A stretch of DNA of 64,000 bases from UBA8079 sp049601915 (lineage in GTDB: Bacteria > Pseudomonadota > Alphaproteobacteria > UBA6615). The stretch's first letter is position 1. Each line of letters begins with the position of its first letter. Below, in pieces: positions 8,068 to 16,311 of this stretch. Under the pieces are notes generated by a model, which did not search any database, was not told the origin of the DNA, and saw only the letters and a program-made list of their open reading frames with translations. The position numbers were made by a program, and so were the translations under genes. The stretch is from NCBI GenBank assembly GCA_049601915.1, contig JBMYRB010000008.1:14203-78202 (forward strand). The letters run 5' to 3'.

Positions 8068-9273
8068 ATGTCCGCCTCTGCTCCTTCCGATGACGGCGGG
8101 ATTCCACCGATCATCTTCCTCGGCTTTCTCGCCGCCATCGGCCCGCTGGCCCTCAGCATCCATGTCCAGTCGATCCCGGCCATCTCGTCGGCGTTCGCCA
8201 CACCCTACGCCCAGGCCCAGCTGACCGTCTCGGCGTTTCTCCTGAGCTTCGCCGCATCCCAGCTGATCGTCGGACCGTTGTCCGATCGTTTCGGCCGGAA
8301 GCCGGTTCTGTATGGCGGGCTGCTGTTGTTCGGGCTGGCCAGCGTCGGGGCCGCCATGGCGAACAGCATCGAATTGCTGATCATCGCACGCGTGTTACAG
8401 GGCGCGGGCGGCTGCGCCACCCTTGTCGTACCCCGGGCCGTGGTCCAGGACACCCACCGCGGGGTTGAGGCGGCAAGGGTCATGGCTTTTGTCGCAATGC
8501 TGCAATCGACTGCGCCTTCGATCGCGCCGGTATTGGGCGGCGGGATCGACGCGCTGACCGATTGGCGCGGGATCTTTTGGTTCCTAACCATCTTGTCCGC
8601 AATGGCCGCGCTCGGCGCGAGTTTCTGGCTGCGCGAAACCCGCCCGCTCACGGGCGGACAACCGGACGGTTGGGGCACGATATTCCTGCGCTACGCACAG
8701 CTTTTCCGTTCGCGTCTGTATATCGGCTACACGATCGCCTTCACCTTCGGCACATCCGGCTTCTTCGGCTTTCTCGCCGTCGGCCCGGCACTATTGATCG
8801 AGACCCGCGGGCTGGACCCGATCTGGTTCAGCGTCTGCCTGACCCTGGTCACCACCCAGTTCGTGCTCGGCAACTACACGGCCAGCCGTTTGGTGCGCCG
8901 GTTCGGGATCGACCGGGTGCTGATCGCGGGAGTGATCGGCGAAATCATCGCAGCCGTCATCTTGTTCGGGCTCGCTGGAAATATTGCGATCGCGGCCTTG
9001 GTCGCGCCGGTCATGCTGTATTCCTATTTCAACGGCTATATTTTCGCCAACGGGATCGCCGGCGCGACGGGAATCGACCCGCGGGTTGCGGGCTCGGCGT
9101 CTTCGTTCCTGGGATTCGCCCAGCTCGGTACCGGGGCCGTGATCGCGTTCGTGATGAGCCGCCTGCCACTCGACACGATCCTGCCCTATGCCATCACACT
9201 TATTTTCGTGAGCGCGCTCGCCGGCGCGGGCATGTTGCTGGTCCGAACGGCTCAGAGACCGACCGCCGCGTAA
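8068..9273 (+). CDS. Bcr/CflA-type MFS exporter (DHA1 drug:H+ antiporter family)
   Basis: A 401-residue inner-membrane protein with 12 predicted helices. Motif A between helices 2 and 3 is GPLSDRFGRKPV, and VLQGAGGCATLVVPRAVVQD in helix 4 and its following loop is characteristic of the Bcr/CflA drug-efflux group. The central loop ETRPL between helices 6 and 7 is also typical. It lies 8 bases after the VOC gene and is probably co-transcribed. Substrate prediction beyond small hydrophobic compounds is not possible. Confidence 0.87.
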   Translation: MSASAPSDDGGIPPIIFLGFLAAIGPLALSIHVQSIPAISSAFATPYAQAQLTVSAFLLSFAASQLIVGPLSDRFGRKPVLYGGLLLFGLASVGAAMANSIELLIIARVLQGAGGCATLVVPRAVVQDTHRGVEAARVMAFVAMLQSTAPSIAPVLGGGIDALTDWRGIFWFLTILSAMAALGASFWLRETRPLTGGQPDGWGTIFLRYAQLFRSRLYIGYTIAFTFGTSGFFGFLAVGPALLIETRGLDPIWFSVCLTLVTTQFVLGNYTASRLVRRFGIDRVLIAGVIGEIIAAVILFGLAGNIAIAALVAPVMLYSYFNGYIFANGIAGATGIDPRVAGSASSFLGFAQLGTGAVIAFVMSRLPLDTILPYAITLIFVSALAGAGMLLVRTAQRPTAA

Positions 9274-9328
9274 AAAAGGAAGACCCGCAGCACGAATGCC
9301 GCGGGCCCCTCTCCTCAACCCGACCGAA

Positions 9329-9910
9329 CTAGAACTTTTCGGCTTCGGTCGAACCGGCCATGGCCGTGGTCGATGCCTCACCGGCGGAAATCGCCGTCGA
9401 GACCGCATCGAAATAAGACGTGTCCACCTCGCGTTGGTACCGCGTCGCCGAGTAGCCTTCGGGTTCGGCGGCGAACTCCTGCTCCTGCAGGCGCGAATAG
9501 GCCGCCATGCCATCGTCAGCGCAGGACCGCGACAGGCGGAATGTCGCGTAGTTCAGGCTGTAGAACCCAGCCAGGGTGACAAACTGGTACTTGTAGCCCA
9601 TAGCCGCGATCTCCCGCTGGAAGCGGCGCATATCGTCCGGATCCATATGTTTGGCCCAGTTGAACAACGGCGAGCAGTTGTAGGCCAGTATCTGATCTGG
9701 ATACTCGGCCTTGATGGCCTCCGCATACCGGCGCGCCTCGTCGAGGTCCGGGGTCGCCGTCTCGCACCAGATGAGATCGGCATAGGGCGCGTAGGAAAGC
9801 CCGCGGGCGATCGCGTTCGTCGATGTCGCTGGTGATGTGCTTGGCCGCATTCGCGTCGGTCTGCGCCATGATGATGGTCGCAACGCCCTGCACATCGGCG
9901 GCGAGGCACG
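9329..9910 (-). pseudogene. aceA: Isocitrate lyase, truncated and deleted
   Basis: Only the C-terminal half of isocitrate lyase remains. It begins at CLAADVQGVATIIMAQTDAN near 9910, so the catalytic KKCGH loop and everything before it is gone. A second lesion follows ITSDIDERD: about 25 codons (the GERTxEGF region) are missing and the frame changes near 9827 to continue AIARGLSYAPYADLIWCETA. From there the family sequence is intact through LAYNCSPLFNWAKH and GYKYQFVTLAGFYSLNYA to GSTEAEKF and TAG at 9329. The protein cannot be functional. The 5' end is fused to the divergent regulator remnant. Confidence 0.9.
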
Positions 9911-10561
9911 CACCCTGGCCCGCATCGCGTTGGCCGACCACTTCGCGGCGCGCTCCTCATGCCGCATGGCGCCTTCCACAAGGCGACGAAGAGCCTGCGC
10001 AATGACGTGGAATTGCTGCAGCACCGGTTCGGGGTCAGCTTCGAGCAGGCCTGCCACCGGCTGACCAACCTCCAGCGCCCCGGACAGCGCGGCGTGCCGT
10101 TCCATTTCCTGCGCTCGGACATCGCCGGCAACATCTCGAAGCGCTTTTCACTCTTGGGCATCCATATTCCGCGCCATGGCGGCGCCTGCCCGCGCTGGAA
10201 CGTGCATGCCGCGTTCCTGCAGCCGGGCACGATCAACATCGAGATATCCCGGATGCCCGACGGTGCGACCTTCTTCTGCATCGCGCGCACGGTCCTCAAC
10301 GCCGCGGGTGGCTACGGCGAGCTCCGCAGCTATCAGTCGATCGGCCTGGGCTGCGAGATCGGCCAAGCGTCCAAGCTCGTCTACGCCGACGGCATCGATC
10401 TGGATCGCCCCGAACGGACCGTCCCCATCGGCGTGTCATGTCGAATCTGCCGGCGGATGGACTGCGGCCAGCGCGCTTTCCCGCCGGTGGCACACGCGCT
10501 GGAGACCGACATCAACACCCGCGGCGTGTCGGCCTATGTCACAGCCGGCGAAACCGAATAG
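9899..10561 (+). pseudogene. ScfR-type (XRE/ImmA-IrrE/DUF2083) regulator of short-chain fatty acid metabolism, C-terminal remnant
   Basis: The retained sequence is the distal half of a roughly 470-residue regulator family usually found beside aceA in Alphaproteobacteria. It runs GEARTLARIALADHFAA, then (after a one-base frameshift near 9950) ALLMPHGAFHKA, RFGVSFEQACHRLTNLQRPG, FLRSDIAGNISKRFS, IPRHGGACPRWNVHAAF, LVYADGIDL and CRICRRMDCGQRAFPP. The helix-turn-helix and most of the ImmA/IrrE-like part are absent. An ORF from ATG 9959 is open for 200 codons but lacks DNA-binding. The 5' end abuts the aceA remnant on the other strand. Confidence 0.85.
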
Positions 10562-10573
10562 CTGAAGAGGCGG

Positions 10574-12748
10574 CTAGCTGCCGAACTTGGCCTTCGCCTC
10601 GATGCGCCGCGCGTGCAAGATCGGTTCGGTGTAGCCGTTCGGCTGGACCAAGCCCTTGAACACCAAGTCACAGGCCGCCTGGAAGGCGATGCTGCCATCG
10701 AAGTCCGCGGCCATCGGGCGATACAGGGGGTCGCCGGCATTCTGCTCGTCGACCACGCCGGCCATGCGTTTCATGGTCTCCATGACCTGGTCTTCCGACA
10801 CGATGCCGTGATGCATCCAGTTGGCGATGTGCTGGCTCGAGATGCGCAGGGTGGCGCGATCTTCCATCAGCCCGACGTCATTGATATCCGGCACCTTGGA
10901 GCAGCCCACGCCCTGGTCAATCCAGCGCACGACATAACCCAGGATGCCCTGGGCGTTGTTGTCGAGCTCGGCCTGGATATCGACCTCGGGCCAGTTCGGG
11001 CGGTCGGTGACCGGGATCGCCAGGATGTTGTCGAGGCTGGCGCGGCCGCGGGACTTGAGCTCCGCCTGGCGCGCATTCACATCGACCTGATGATAATGCA
11101 GCGCGTGCAGGGTACCCGCGGTCGGCGACGGCACCCAGGCGGTGTTCGCGCCTGCGGTCGGGTGGCCGACCTTCTGCTCCATCATCAGCGCCATCAGGTC
11201 CGGCATGGCCCACATGCCCTTGCCGATCTGGGCGTGGCCTGGCAGGCCGCATTCGAGCCCGATGTCCACGTTCCAGTCCTCGTAGGACTGGATCCACGGG
11301 GCGGCCTTCATATCGCCCTTGCGGATCATCGCACCGGCTTCCATGGAGGTGTGCATCTCGTCGCCCGTGCGATCGAGGAAGCCGGTGTTGATGAAGAAGA
11401 CGCGGTTCTTCGCCGCCCGGATACACTCCTTGAGGTTCACCGTGGTGCGGCGCTCCTCGTCCATGATCCCCATCTTGATGGCGTAGCGCTCCAGGCCGAG
11501 CGCATCCTCGACCTGGCCGAAGAGCTCGTCAGAGAAGGCGACCTCCTTGGGCCCGTGCATCTTCGGCTTCACGATATAGATCGACCCGGCACGGCTGTTG
11601 GCGTGGGTGCCCTTGCCCTGCAGGTCGTGCATCGCGATCAGCGCGGAGAAGATGCCGTCGAGGATGCCCTCATAGGCGGGGTTGCCGTCCTTGTCGGTCA
11701 CCATGCCGATGGTCATCAGATGGCCGACGTTGCGGACCAGCATCAGCGAACGCCCGTGCAGGGTGAGATCGCTGCCGTCCGGGGCTGTGTAAGTCCGGTC
11801 CCCTTCCATGGCGCGCTTGACGGTCTTGCCGCCCTTTTCGAACGACGCCGTCAGGGTGCCCTTGTTGAGGCCGAGCCAGTTCGAATAGGCGACGACCTTG
11901 TCTTCGGCATCGACGGTGGCCACGGAGTCCTCATAGTCCATGATGGTGGTCATGGCCGCTTCGAGTACCAGATCGGCCACACCCGCTGCATCGTCCTTGC
12001 CGATGGGATGGCCGCGGTCGATCACGATTTCCAGGTGCAGGCCGTTATGGACGAGCAGCACCGCATTCGGGGCGTCGGCATCGCCGCGATAACCGACAAA
12101 CTGCGCCGGATCGGCGAGCCCGGTCGACCCCGACCCCGTAGCGACGGCCAGCGCACCGCCCTCGACGGTATAGCCGGTCGCATCTGCATGGGAGCCAGAG
12201 GCCAGCGGTACTGCGGAATCGAGCACGTCGCGGGCGTAGGCGATGACCTTGCCGCCGCGGGTCGGGTTGTAACCCTTGCCGAGTTCGGCACCGCCATCCT
12301 CGGAAATCACGTCCGTGCCGTAGAGCGCGTCATACAGGCTGCCCCACCGCGCGTTGGCCGCGTTCAGCGCGTAGCGGGCATTGGTGATCGGCACCACCAG
12401 CTGGGCGCCTGCGATGGTCGCGATCTCCGGGTCCACGTTGGCGGTCTCGACCCCGAACGTGTCACCCTCGGGCACCAGATAGCCGATCTCCTTCAGGAAG
12501 GCATGGTAGGCGGCCGGGTCGAACTCGGAATCGCGGTTATCCTTATGCCAGGCATCCAACTTGGCCTGCAGGTCATCGCGCTTGGCGAGTAGCTCGGCGT
12601 TGCGCGGCCCCAGGTCATTCACCAGGGAATCAACCGAAGCCCAGAAATGATCCTGATCAACGCCCGTTCCCGGCAAGGCCTCATCGTTGATGAAGTTATA
12701 GAGTTCCGCGGCCACCTTGATGTCGCCGGTCTGGATCATGTCGCTCAT
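10574..12748 (-). CDS. glcB: Malate synthase G
   Basis: Condenses glyoxylate with acetyl-CoA to malate. The 724-residue monomeric G-form is complete. It has the N-terminal clasp, the TIM-barrel segment with SRAGSIYIVKPKMHGPKEV, the active-site stretch IGKGMWAMPDLMALMM followed by HPTAGANTAWVPSPTAG, and the C-terminal plug with VGCSKVPDINDVGLMEDRA. Length and motifs match the family. It is convergent with the regulator remnant (13 bases between stops). With aceA destroyed here, it can still serve glyoxylate made by glycolate oxidation or other catabolism, unless another isocitrate lyase exists elsewhere. Confidence 0.95.
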   Translation of the reverse strand: MSDMIQTGDIKVAAELYNFINDEALPGTGVDQDHFWASVDSLVNDLGPRNAELLAKRDDLQAKLDAWHKDNRDSEFDPAAYHAFLKEIGYLVPEGDTFGVETANVDPEIATIAGAQLVVPITNARYALNAANARWGSLYDALYGTDVISEDGGAELGKGYNPTRGGKVIAYARDVLDSAVPLASGSHADATGYTVEGGALAVATGSGSTGLADPAQFVGYRGDADAPNAVLLVHNGLHLEIVIDRGHPIGKDDAAGVADLVLEAAMTTIMDYEDSVATVDAEDKVVAYSNWLGLNKGTLTASFEKGGKTVKRAMEGDRTYTAPDGSDLTLHGRSLMLVRNVGHLMTIGMVTDKDGNPAYEGILDGIFSALIAMHDLQGKGTHANSRAGSIYIVKPKMHGPKEVAFSDELFGQVEDALGLERYAIKMGIMDEERRTTVNLKECIRAAKNRVFFINTGFLDRTGDEMHTSMEAGAMIRKGDMKAAPWIQSYEDWNVDIGLECGLPGHAQIGKGMWAMPDLMALMMEQKVGHPTAGANTAWVPSPTAGTLHALHYHQVDVNARQAELKSRGRASLDNILAIPVTDRPNWPEVDIQAELDNNAQGILGYVVRWIDQGVGCSKVPDINDVGLMEDRATLRISSQHIANWMHHGIVSEDQVMETMKRMAGVVDEQNAGDPLYRPMAADFDGSIAFQAACDLVFKGLVQPNGYTEPILHARRIEAKAKFGS

Positions 12749-12820
12749 GACTCTCGCCCCTGTGAGGTATCTTCAGTTGAATGTTCTGATTGGCCGCCCC
12801 GGAAGAGGCGATGCATCTGA

Positions 12821-12849
12821 TACCCCCTAAATAGCACGAAACAGGGGTA
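12821..12849. promoter_or_regulatory. Inverted repeat TACCCC-N17-GGGGTA in the glcB/rhodanese divergent intergenic region
   Basis: Six-base perfect arms flank a 17-base spacer in the 193-base gap between the divergent glcB and rhodanese starts. It could be an operator for either gene or chance. Nothing else distinctive was seen in the gap, and no regulator is assigned. Confidence 0.2.
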
Positions 12850-12941
12850 CGTATTCGAGTCTCGATCGCGTTCATTCGCTATATTGTCTTTCATACGGCG
12901 GGCGAAAATGCGCCACGCCGACAGCTATCAGGGAAAGAAGC

Positions 12942-13358
12942 ATGATTACCAAGGGCATCAAGCAACTCTGCGCCGAGGCCGAGCAGGAGATCGAGACCAT
13001 GACCGTCGAGCAGGTCATGGCCGTGCGCGACGACGAGGATGTGGTACTCGTGGACATCCGCGACGTTCGCGAACTCTGGCGTGACGGCACGATACCGGGC
13101 GCTCAACATATGCCCCGCGGCATGCTCGAGTTCTGGGTCGACCCCGAAAGCCCCTATCACCGCGAACTTTTCGCGACCGGCAAGAAGTTCATCTTCTACT
13201 GTGCCGGTGGCCTGCGTTCGGCGCTGGCGGCAAAGGCCGTGCACGATATGGGCCTCGCGCCCGTCGCACACATGCGCGGCGGCTACGGCGCCTGGGTCAA
13301 GGCCGAGGGCCCGACCGAGGAGAAAGAGGTGAAGGTGCCCGAGAAGAAGGCCGACTAG
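12942..13358 (+). CDS. Rhodanese-domain protein
   Basis: A 138-residue single rhodanese domain. It has VVLVDIRDVRELWRDGTIPG (the CH2A-type entry), IPGAQHMPRG, and the active-site loop CAGGLRS with Cys87 that would carry persulfide sulfur. The C-terminal tail is charged and probably disordered. Such stand-alone domains act in sulfur transfer or cyanide and thiol detoxification, and the target is unknown. The stop shares CTAG with the convergent GST gene, so the stop codons overlap. Confidence 0.85.
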   Translation: MITKGIKQLCAEAEQEIETMTVEQVMAVRDDEDVVLVDIRDVRELWRDGTIPGAQHMPRGMLEFWVDPESPYHRELFATGKKFIFYCAGGLRSALAAKAVHDMGLAPVAHMRGGYGAWVKAEGPTEEKEVKVPEKKAD

Positions 13359-14116
13359 GCTTTCCCCTTCTCCCAGAGCTCGGGATATACCTCCGCGAGG
13401 CGCGAGCCCGGGTAGAATGCCGTCTCAAACGAAGGTCGCGCCCGAATACGCGCCAACCAGTCGGTGACGGCCGGAGCATCGGTCCACATGTCCGACAGGG
13501 TCAATTCGTCCATCCGCTCGAACAACGGTGCTAGGCAGATATCGGCGATCGTGAACTGCACACCGATCAGCCACGGGCCCTCGCGGTTTAGGGTCTCTTC
13601 CATGCGCTCGACGGTGGCCTGCAGCTGCAGCAGGGAGTTTTCATACTCGTCATTGCTGAACCCGGTGTGGTTCATGCGCATGAAGAAATCGCGGCGCAGC
13701 GTGTTTGAGTCCCGAAACGCCACATATTCCTCCGCGTTCATCTCCTTGAACCGGTCGAGGAATACATTCTGGAATGACGGCACCCGCACGGCCATCGACG
13801 GCACCTCGTCGATGAAACGTAGCCAGGCGCGCATCTCGGCACGTTTCTTTGGATCGTCGGGAGACAGTCTCGGCTCGTGCGGCCAGACCTCTTCCAGATA
13901 TTCACACATCACCGTGGACTCGATGATCGGCGTACCGTCATGCGCGAAAGCGGGCACCACGCCGTTGGGGTTGATGGCCATATACTCCGGCGCCAGGTTC
14001 CCGCGGGTTGAGAAATCGACCGGGCGGCTGATCCACTCGACCCCCTTCTCGGCCAGGCAGATACGCACCTTCTGGCTGCAGGTCGAATGGGCCGCGTGAT
14101 AGAGTTCAAGCGCCAT
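13355..14116 (-). CDS. Glutathione S-transferase family protein
   Basis: A 253-residue cytosolic GST. The N-terminal thioredoxin domain has the motif HSTCSQKVRICLAEKG (catalytic Ser/Cys region), NPNGVVPAFAHDG with the cis-Pro, and the glutathione-binding ESTVMCEYLEE. The helical C-terminal domain contains GPWLIGVQFTIADICLAPLFERMDE, split here over residues 185-210. Many relatives act as dehalogenases, ring-cleavage isomerases or conjugating enzymes. Downstream of, and same strand as, a luciferase-like monooxygenase 11 bases away, so probably one operon. Confidence 0.87.
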   Translation of the reverse strand: MALELYHAAHSTCSQKVRICLAEKGVEWISRPVDFSTRGNLAPEYMAINPNGVVPAFAHDGTPIIESTVMCEYLEEVWPHEPRLSPDDPKKRAEMRAWLRFIDEVPSMAVRVPSFQNVFLDRFKEMNAEEYVAFRDSNTLRRDFFMRMNHTGFSNDEYENSLLQLQATVERMEETLNREGPWLIGVQFTIADICLAPLFERMDELTLSDMWTDAPAVTDWLARIRARPSFETAFYPGSRLAEVYPELWEKGKA

Positions 14117-14127
14117 GGTTACGGTTC

Positions 14128-15159
14128 CTATTCAGCGGCTTCGGCCGATGCATCGTCGTCCGCAAAAGCCGGAATGATCTCCTTCGAGAAGGTCCGTAAC
14201 CCCTCTATCCCCGAGCCACCGTCGGAGAAGAGCATGTACTTCACGCCCGCCGCCTGGAATTTCTCGATCTTTGCGACGATCTCGTCGACCGTACCGAAGA
14301 AAGCGGCTTCCGCCGTCGCCTGGTTGCTGTCGTCGTAAGACATGATCGTCGCCTTGTTTGTGCCGTCCGGATTCTGGGCGAGATTGTCGACCCTGCGCCG
14401 TGCCTGAATCCGGCGTTCGATCGCGGCATCTCGGTCGGCTGCGTCCTTGGCGACGTAGAGCCCGCGCGCCACACCGACTTCGTTGGCGTCGAAAGTGCGG
14501 CCGCGCGCTTCGACCGCGTCACGAAAATTATTGACCCGCTCGATTGTCGTGTCGCTCGACGCAAACTGGTCGACCAGCAAATTGTAGCCGCGCTCCGCGA
14601 CCATCTCGATCGACTTGGGGCTCCCGGCACCCATCCAGAAAGGCGGGTGTGGCTTTTGCGCGGTCGGCGGCTCGACGATGACATCCTCGAAGGACCAGAA
14701 ATCGCCTTCATAGGTCCAGGGCTCATCCTCGGTGAAGGATTTCGTGAGTATCTTGAGTGATTCCTCGAAACGCGCCTCGGCATCCTCCATGGGGATGCGG
14801 AAACCATTGAACTCATTGAAGCGGTACCCCTTGCCGACCCCGAAATCGAAACGCCCGCCGGACAGCAGGTCCAGCGTCGCGACCTGTTCGGCGAGCAAGA
14901 CAGGGTTGTGCCAGGGCAACACCATGACGGCGGTCCCGAGGCGGATCGTCGATGTCCGGGCCGCCAGATAGGTCAACAGATTGACGGTCGCCGAGACCTG
15001 CCCGAATCCGGTGAAATGATGCTCGACCGCGAAGGTCGAATGGAAGCCGAGCTGCTCGGCCTCGACATTGAAATCGAGCCAATCGTTGTAACCCTTGGCG
15101 CTGTCCACGTCGGGGCCGCCGCGTTTCGCCTGGGCGCTACCAAAGAGACCGAACTTCAT
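14128..15159 (-). CDS. LLM-class flavin-dependent monooxygenase (bacterial luciferase-like)
   Basis: A 343-residue TIM-barrel flavin monooxygenase. It opens MKFGLFGSAQAKRGG, carries FAVEHHFTGFGQVS (the luciferase-family His-His segment), RTSTIRLGTAVMVLPWHNP, and LLSGGRFDFGVGKGY. These reduce or oxidise small organic substrates using FMNH2 from a partner reductase, which is not visible nearby. First gene of a minus-strand pair with the GST downstream, divergent from the first Gfo/Idh/MocA gene. The substrate is unknown. Confidence 0.85.
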   Translation of the reverse strand: MKFGLFGSAQAKRGGPDVDSAKGYNDWLDFNVEAEQLGFHSTFAVEHHFTGFGQVSATVNLLTYLAARTSTIRLGTAVMVLPWHNPVLLAEQVATLDLLSGGRFDFGVGKGYRFNEFNGFRIPMEDAEARFEESLKILTKSFTEDEPWTYEGDFWSFEDVIVEPPTAQKPHPPFWMGAGSPKSIEMVAERGYNLLVDQFASSDTTIERVNNFRDAVEARGRTFDANEVGVARGLYVAKDAADRDAAIERRIQARRRVDNLAQNPDGTNKATIMSYDDSNQATAEAAFFGTVDEIVAKIEKFQAAGVKYMLFSDGGSGIEGLRTFSKEIIPAFADDDASAEAAE

Positions 15160-15180
15160 ACCGTTTCTCCGTTCATTCGG

Positions 15181-15260
15181 ATGCTAACTAGCATGCCGAA
15201 ATTCATACTAAACTGGTGAAAGGCCGCCGTCTCAAAATATGAGAAATTTGGCCGACCAAA
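15181..15260. promoter_or_regulatory. Cluster of three palindromes in a divergent promoter region
   Basis: Between the luciferase-like gene and the Gfo/Idh gene lie ATGCTA-AC-TAGCAT (15181-15194), TCTCA-N5-TGAGA (15230-15244) and TTTGG-CCGA-CCAAA (15247-15260). The spacing and the location in a 154-base divergent gap suggest operators or promoter elements. No regulator gene is adjacent. Confidence 0.35.
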
Positions 15261-15313
15261 GAACAGTCACACCGCGAGTGCGTGAAGATAAGAAGAATGT
15301 CGGGGGGAAAGTT

Positions 15314-16270
15314 ATGCTGAACGTTGCGTTGATCGGGCTCGGCTGGTGGGGACAAACCCATATCAGGGCACATGCCAATAGTAAGAAGGTTCGTATTGGT
15401 ACGGTCGTGGACCTGAATTCGGATCTCTCGAAAAAGACCGCCGCCGAGATTGGCGCGCGCACCGCGCCCAGCTTCGAGGCCGTCCTGGAAGACAACGCCA
15501 TCGACGCAGTCATCCTCGTCACGCCCCACTTATTGCACACCGACCAGATCGTCGCCGGCGCGGCGGCGGGCAAGCACATCTTCACCGAGAAGCCCTTCGC
15601 GCTGTCAAAGTCCGAGGCCGAACGCGCGGTCGCGGCCGCCGAAGCTGCCGGCATCATGCTCGGCCTCGGCCACAACCAGCGTTATGGTGCACCCCAGACC
15701 GTGATCAAATCCATGATCGACGCCGGTGAGCTGGGTGAGGTCATGCATATGGAAGGCAATACCTCCCACGACACCTTGTCCGGCGAACACGCATGGCGCC
15801 ATGACGTGAAACAGGCCCCGGGCGGCGGGCTGTGGCACATGGGCAGCCACTATCTCGACCTGTTCCAGCACTATGCCGGACCGATCACCGAGGTCTACGC
15901 CCAGGCGCTGGACGTGATTATCCCGCGCGATACTGCCTCTGCCCTGCTCACTTTCGAATGCGGTGCGTCGGCCTATATAGGCAACGTCATGGTCACCCGC
16001 GACAACCGGATGGGCAATGTTCTGGGCTCCAAGGGCTGGGCGAAGATAACCAGCCCGACGAGCGTGCAGATCGCCATGCGCGGCGGAGACCCGAAGACCA
16101 TGGAGCTGGATCCGGTCGACCCGGTTCGCGCCAACGTGGAGGGCTTCGCCGACGCCATTGCCGGATCCGGTGTTTACAAGTTCACAAACCAGCAGATGAT
16201 CCACGACGTCGCCGCGCTCGATGCGATGGCCCTGTCGATCAAGTCGGGAAAACGTGAACCCGTCGCCTGA
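15314..16270 (+). CDS. Gfo/Idh/MocA-family NAD(P)-dependent oxidoreductase (copy 1)
   Basis: A 318-residue two-domain dehydrogenase: Rossmann motif GLGWWG at 8-13, then the TEKPFAL motif (92-94 EKP, Lys proton relay), GLGHNQRYG and a C-terminal alpha/beta substrate domain with GGGLWHMGSHYLDLFQHYAG. Members oxidise sugars, inositols or other hydroxyl compounds. I start at ATG 15314 behind GGGGGGAAAG rather than at an upstream in-frame codon. A paralogue follows 41 bases later, so the two could be subunits or act on related substrates. Confidence 0.87.
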   Translation: MLNVALIGLGWWGQTHIRAHANSKKVRIGTVVDLNSDLSKKTAAEIGARTAPSFEAVLEDNAIDAVILVTPHLLHTDQIVAGAAAGKHIFTEKPFALSKSEAERAVAAAEAAGIMLGLGHNQRYGAPQTVIKSMIDAGELGEVMHMEGNTSHDTLSGEHAWRHDVKQAPGGGLWHMGSHYLDLFQHYAGPITEVYAQALDVIIPRDTASALLTFECGASAYIGNVMVTRDNRMGNVLGSKGWAKITSPTSVQIAMRGGDPKTMELDPVDPVRANVEGFADAIAGSGVYKFTNQQMIHDVAALDAMALSIKSGKREPVA

Positions 16271-16311
16271 CGGCGCTGCGGTTCGAGAAAGATAAACGTG
16301 AGGGAAGAAAC

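Noticed and set aside
10613..12592. Very long open frame antisense to glcB, and similar antisense frames opposite the 32.3-34.1, 37.9-39.4, 50.1-51.7, 57.3-58.6 and 59.0-60.4 kb genes
   Set aside because: High-GC codon bias leaves the opposite strand free of stops. The predicted products are rich in Arg, His and Gly and match no family, while the sense genes have complete motifs.
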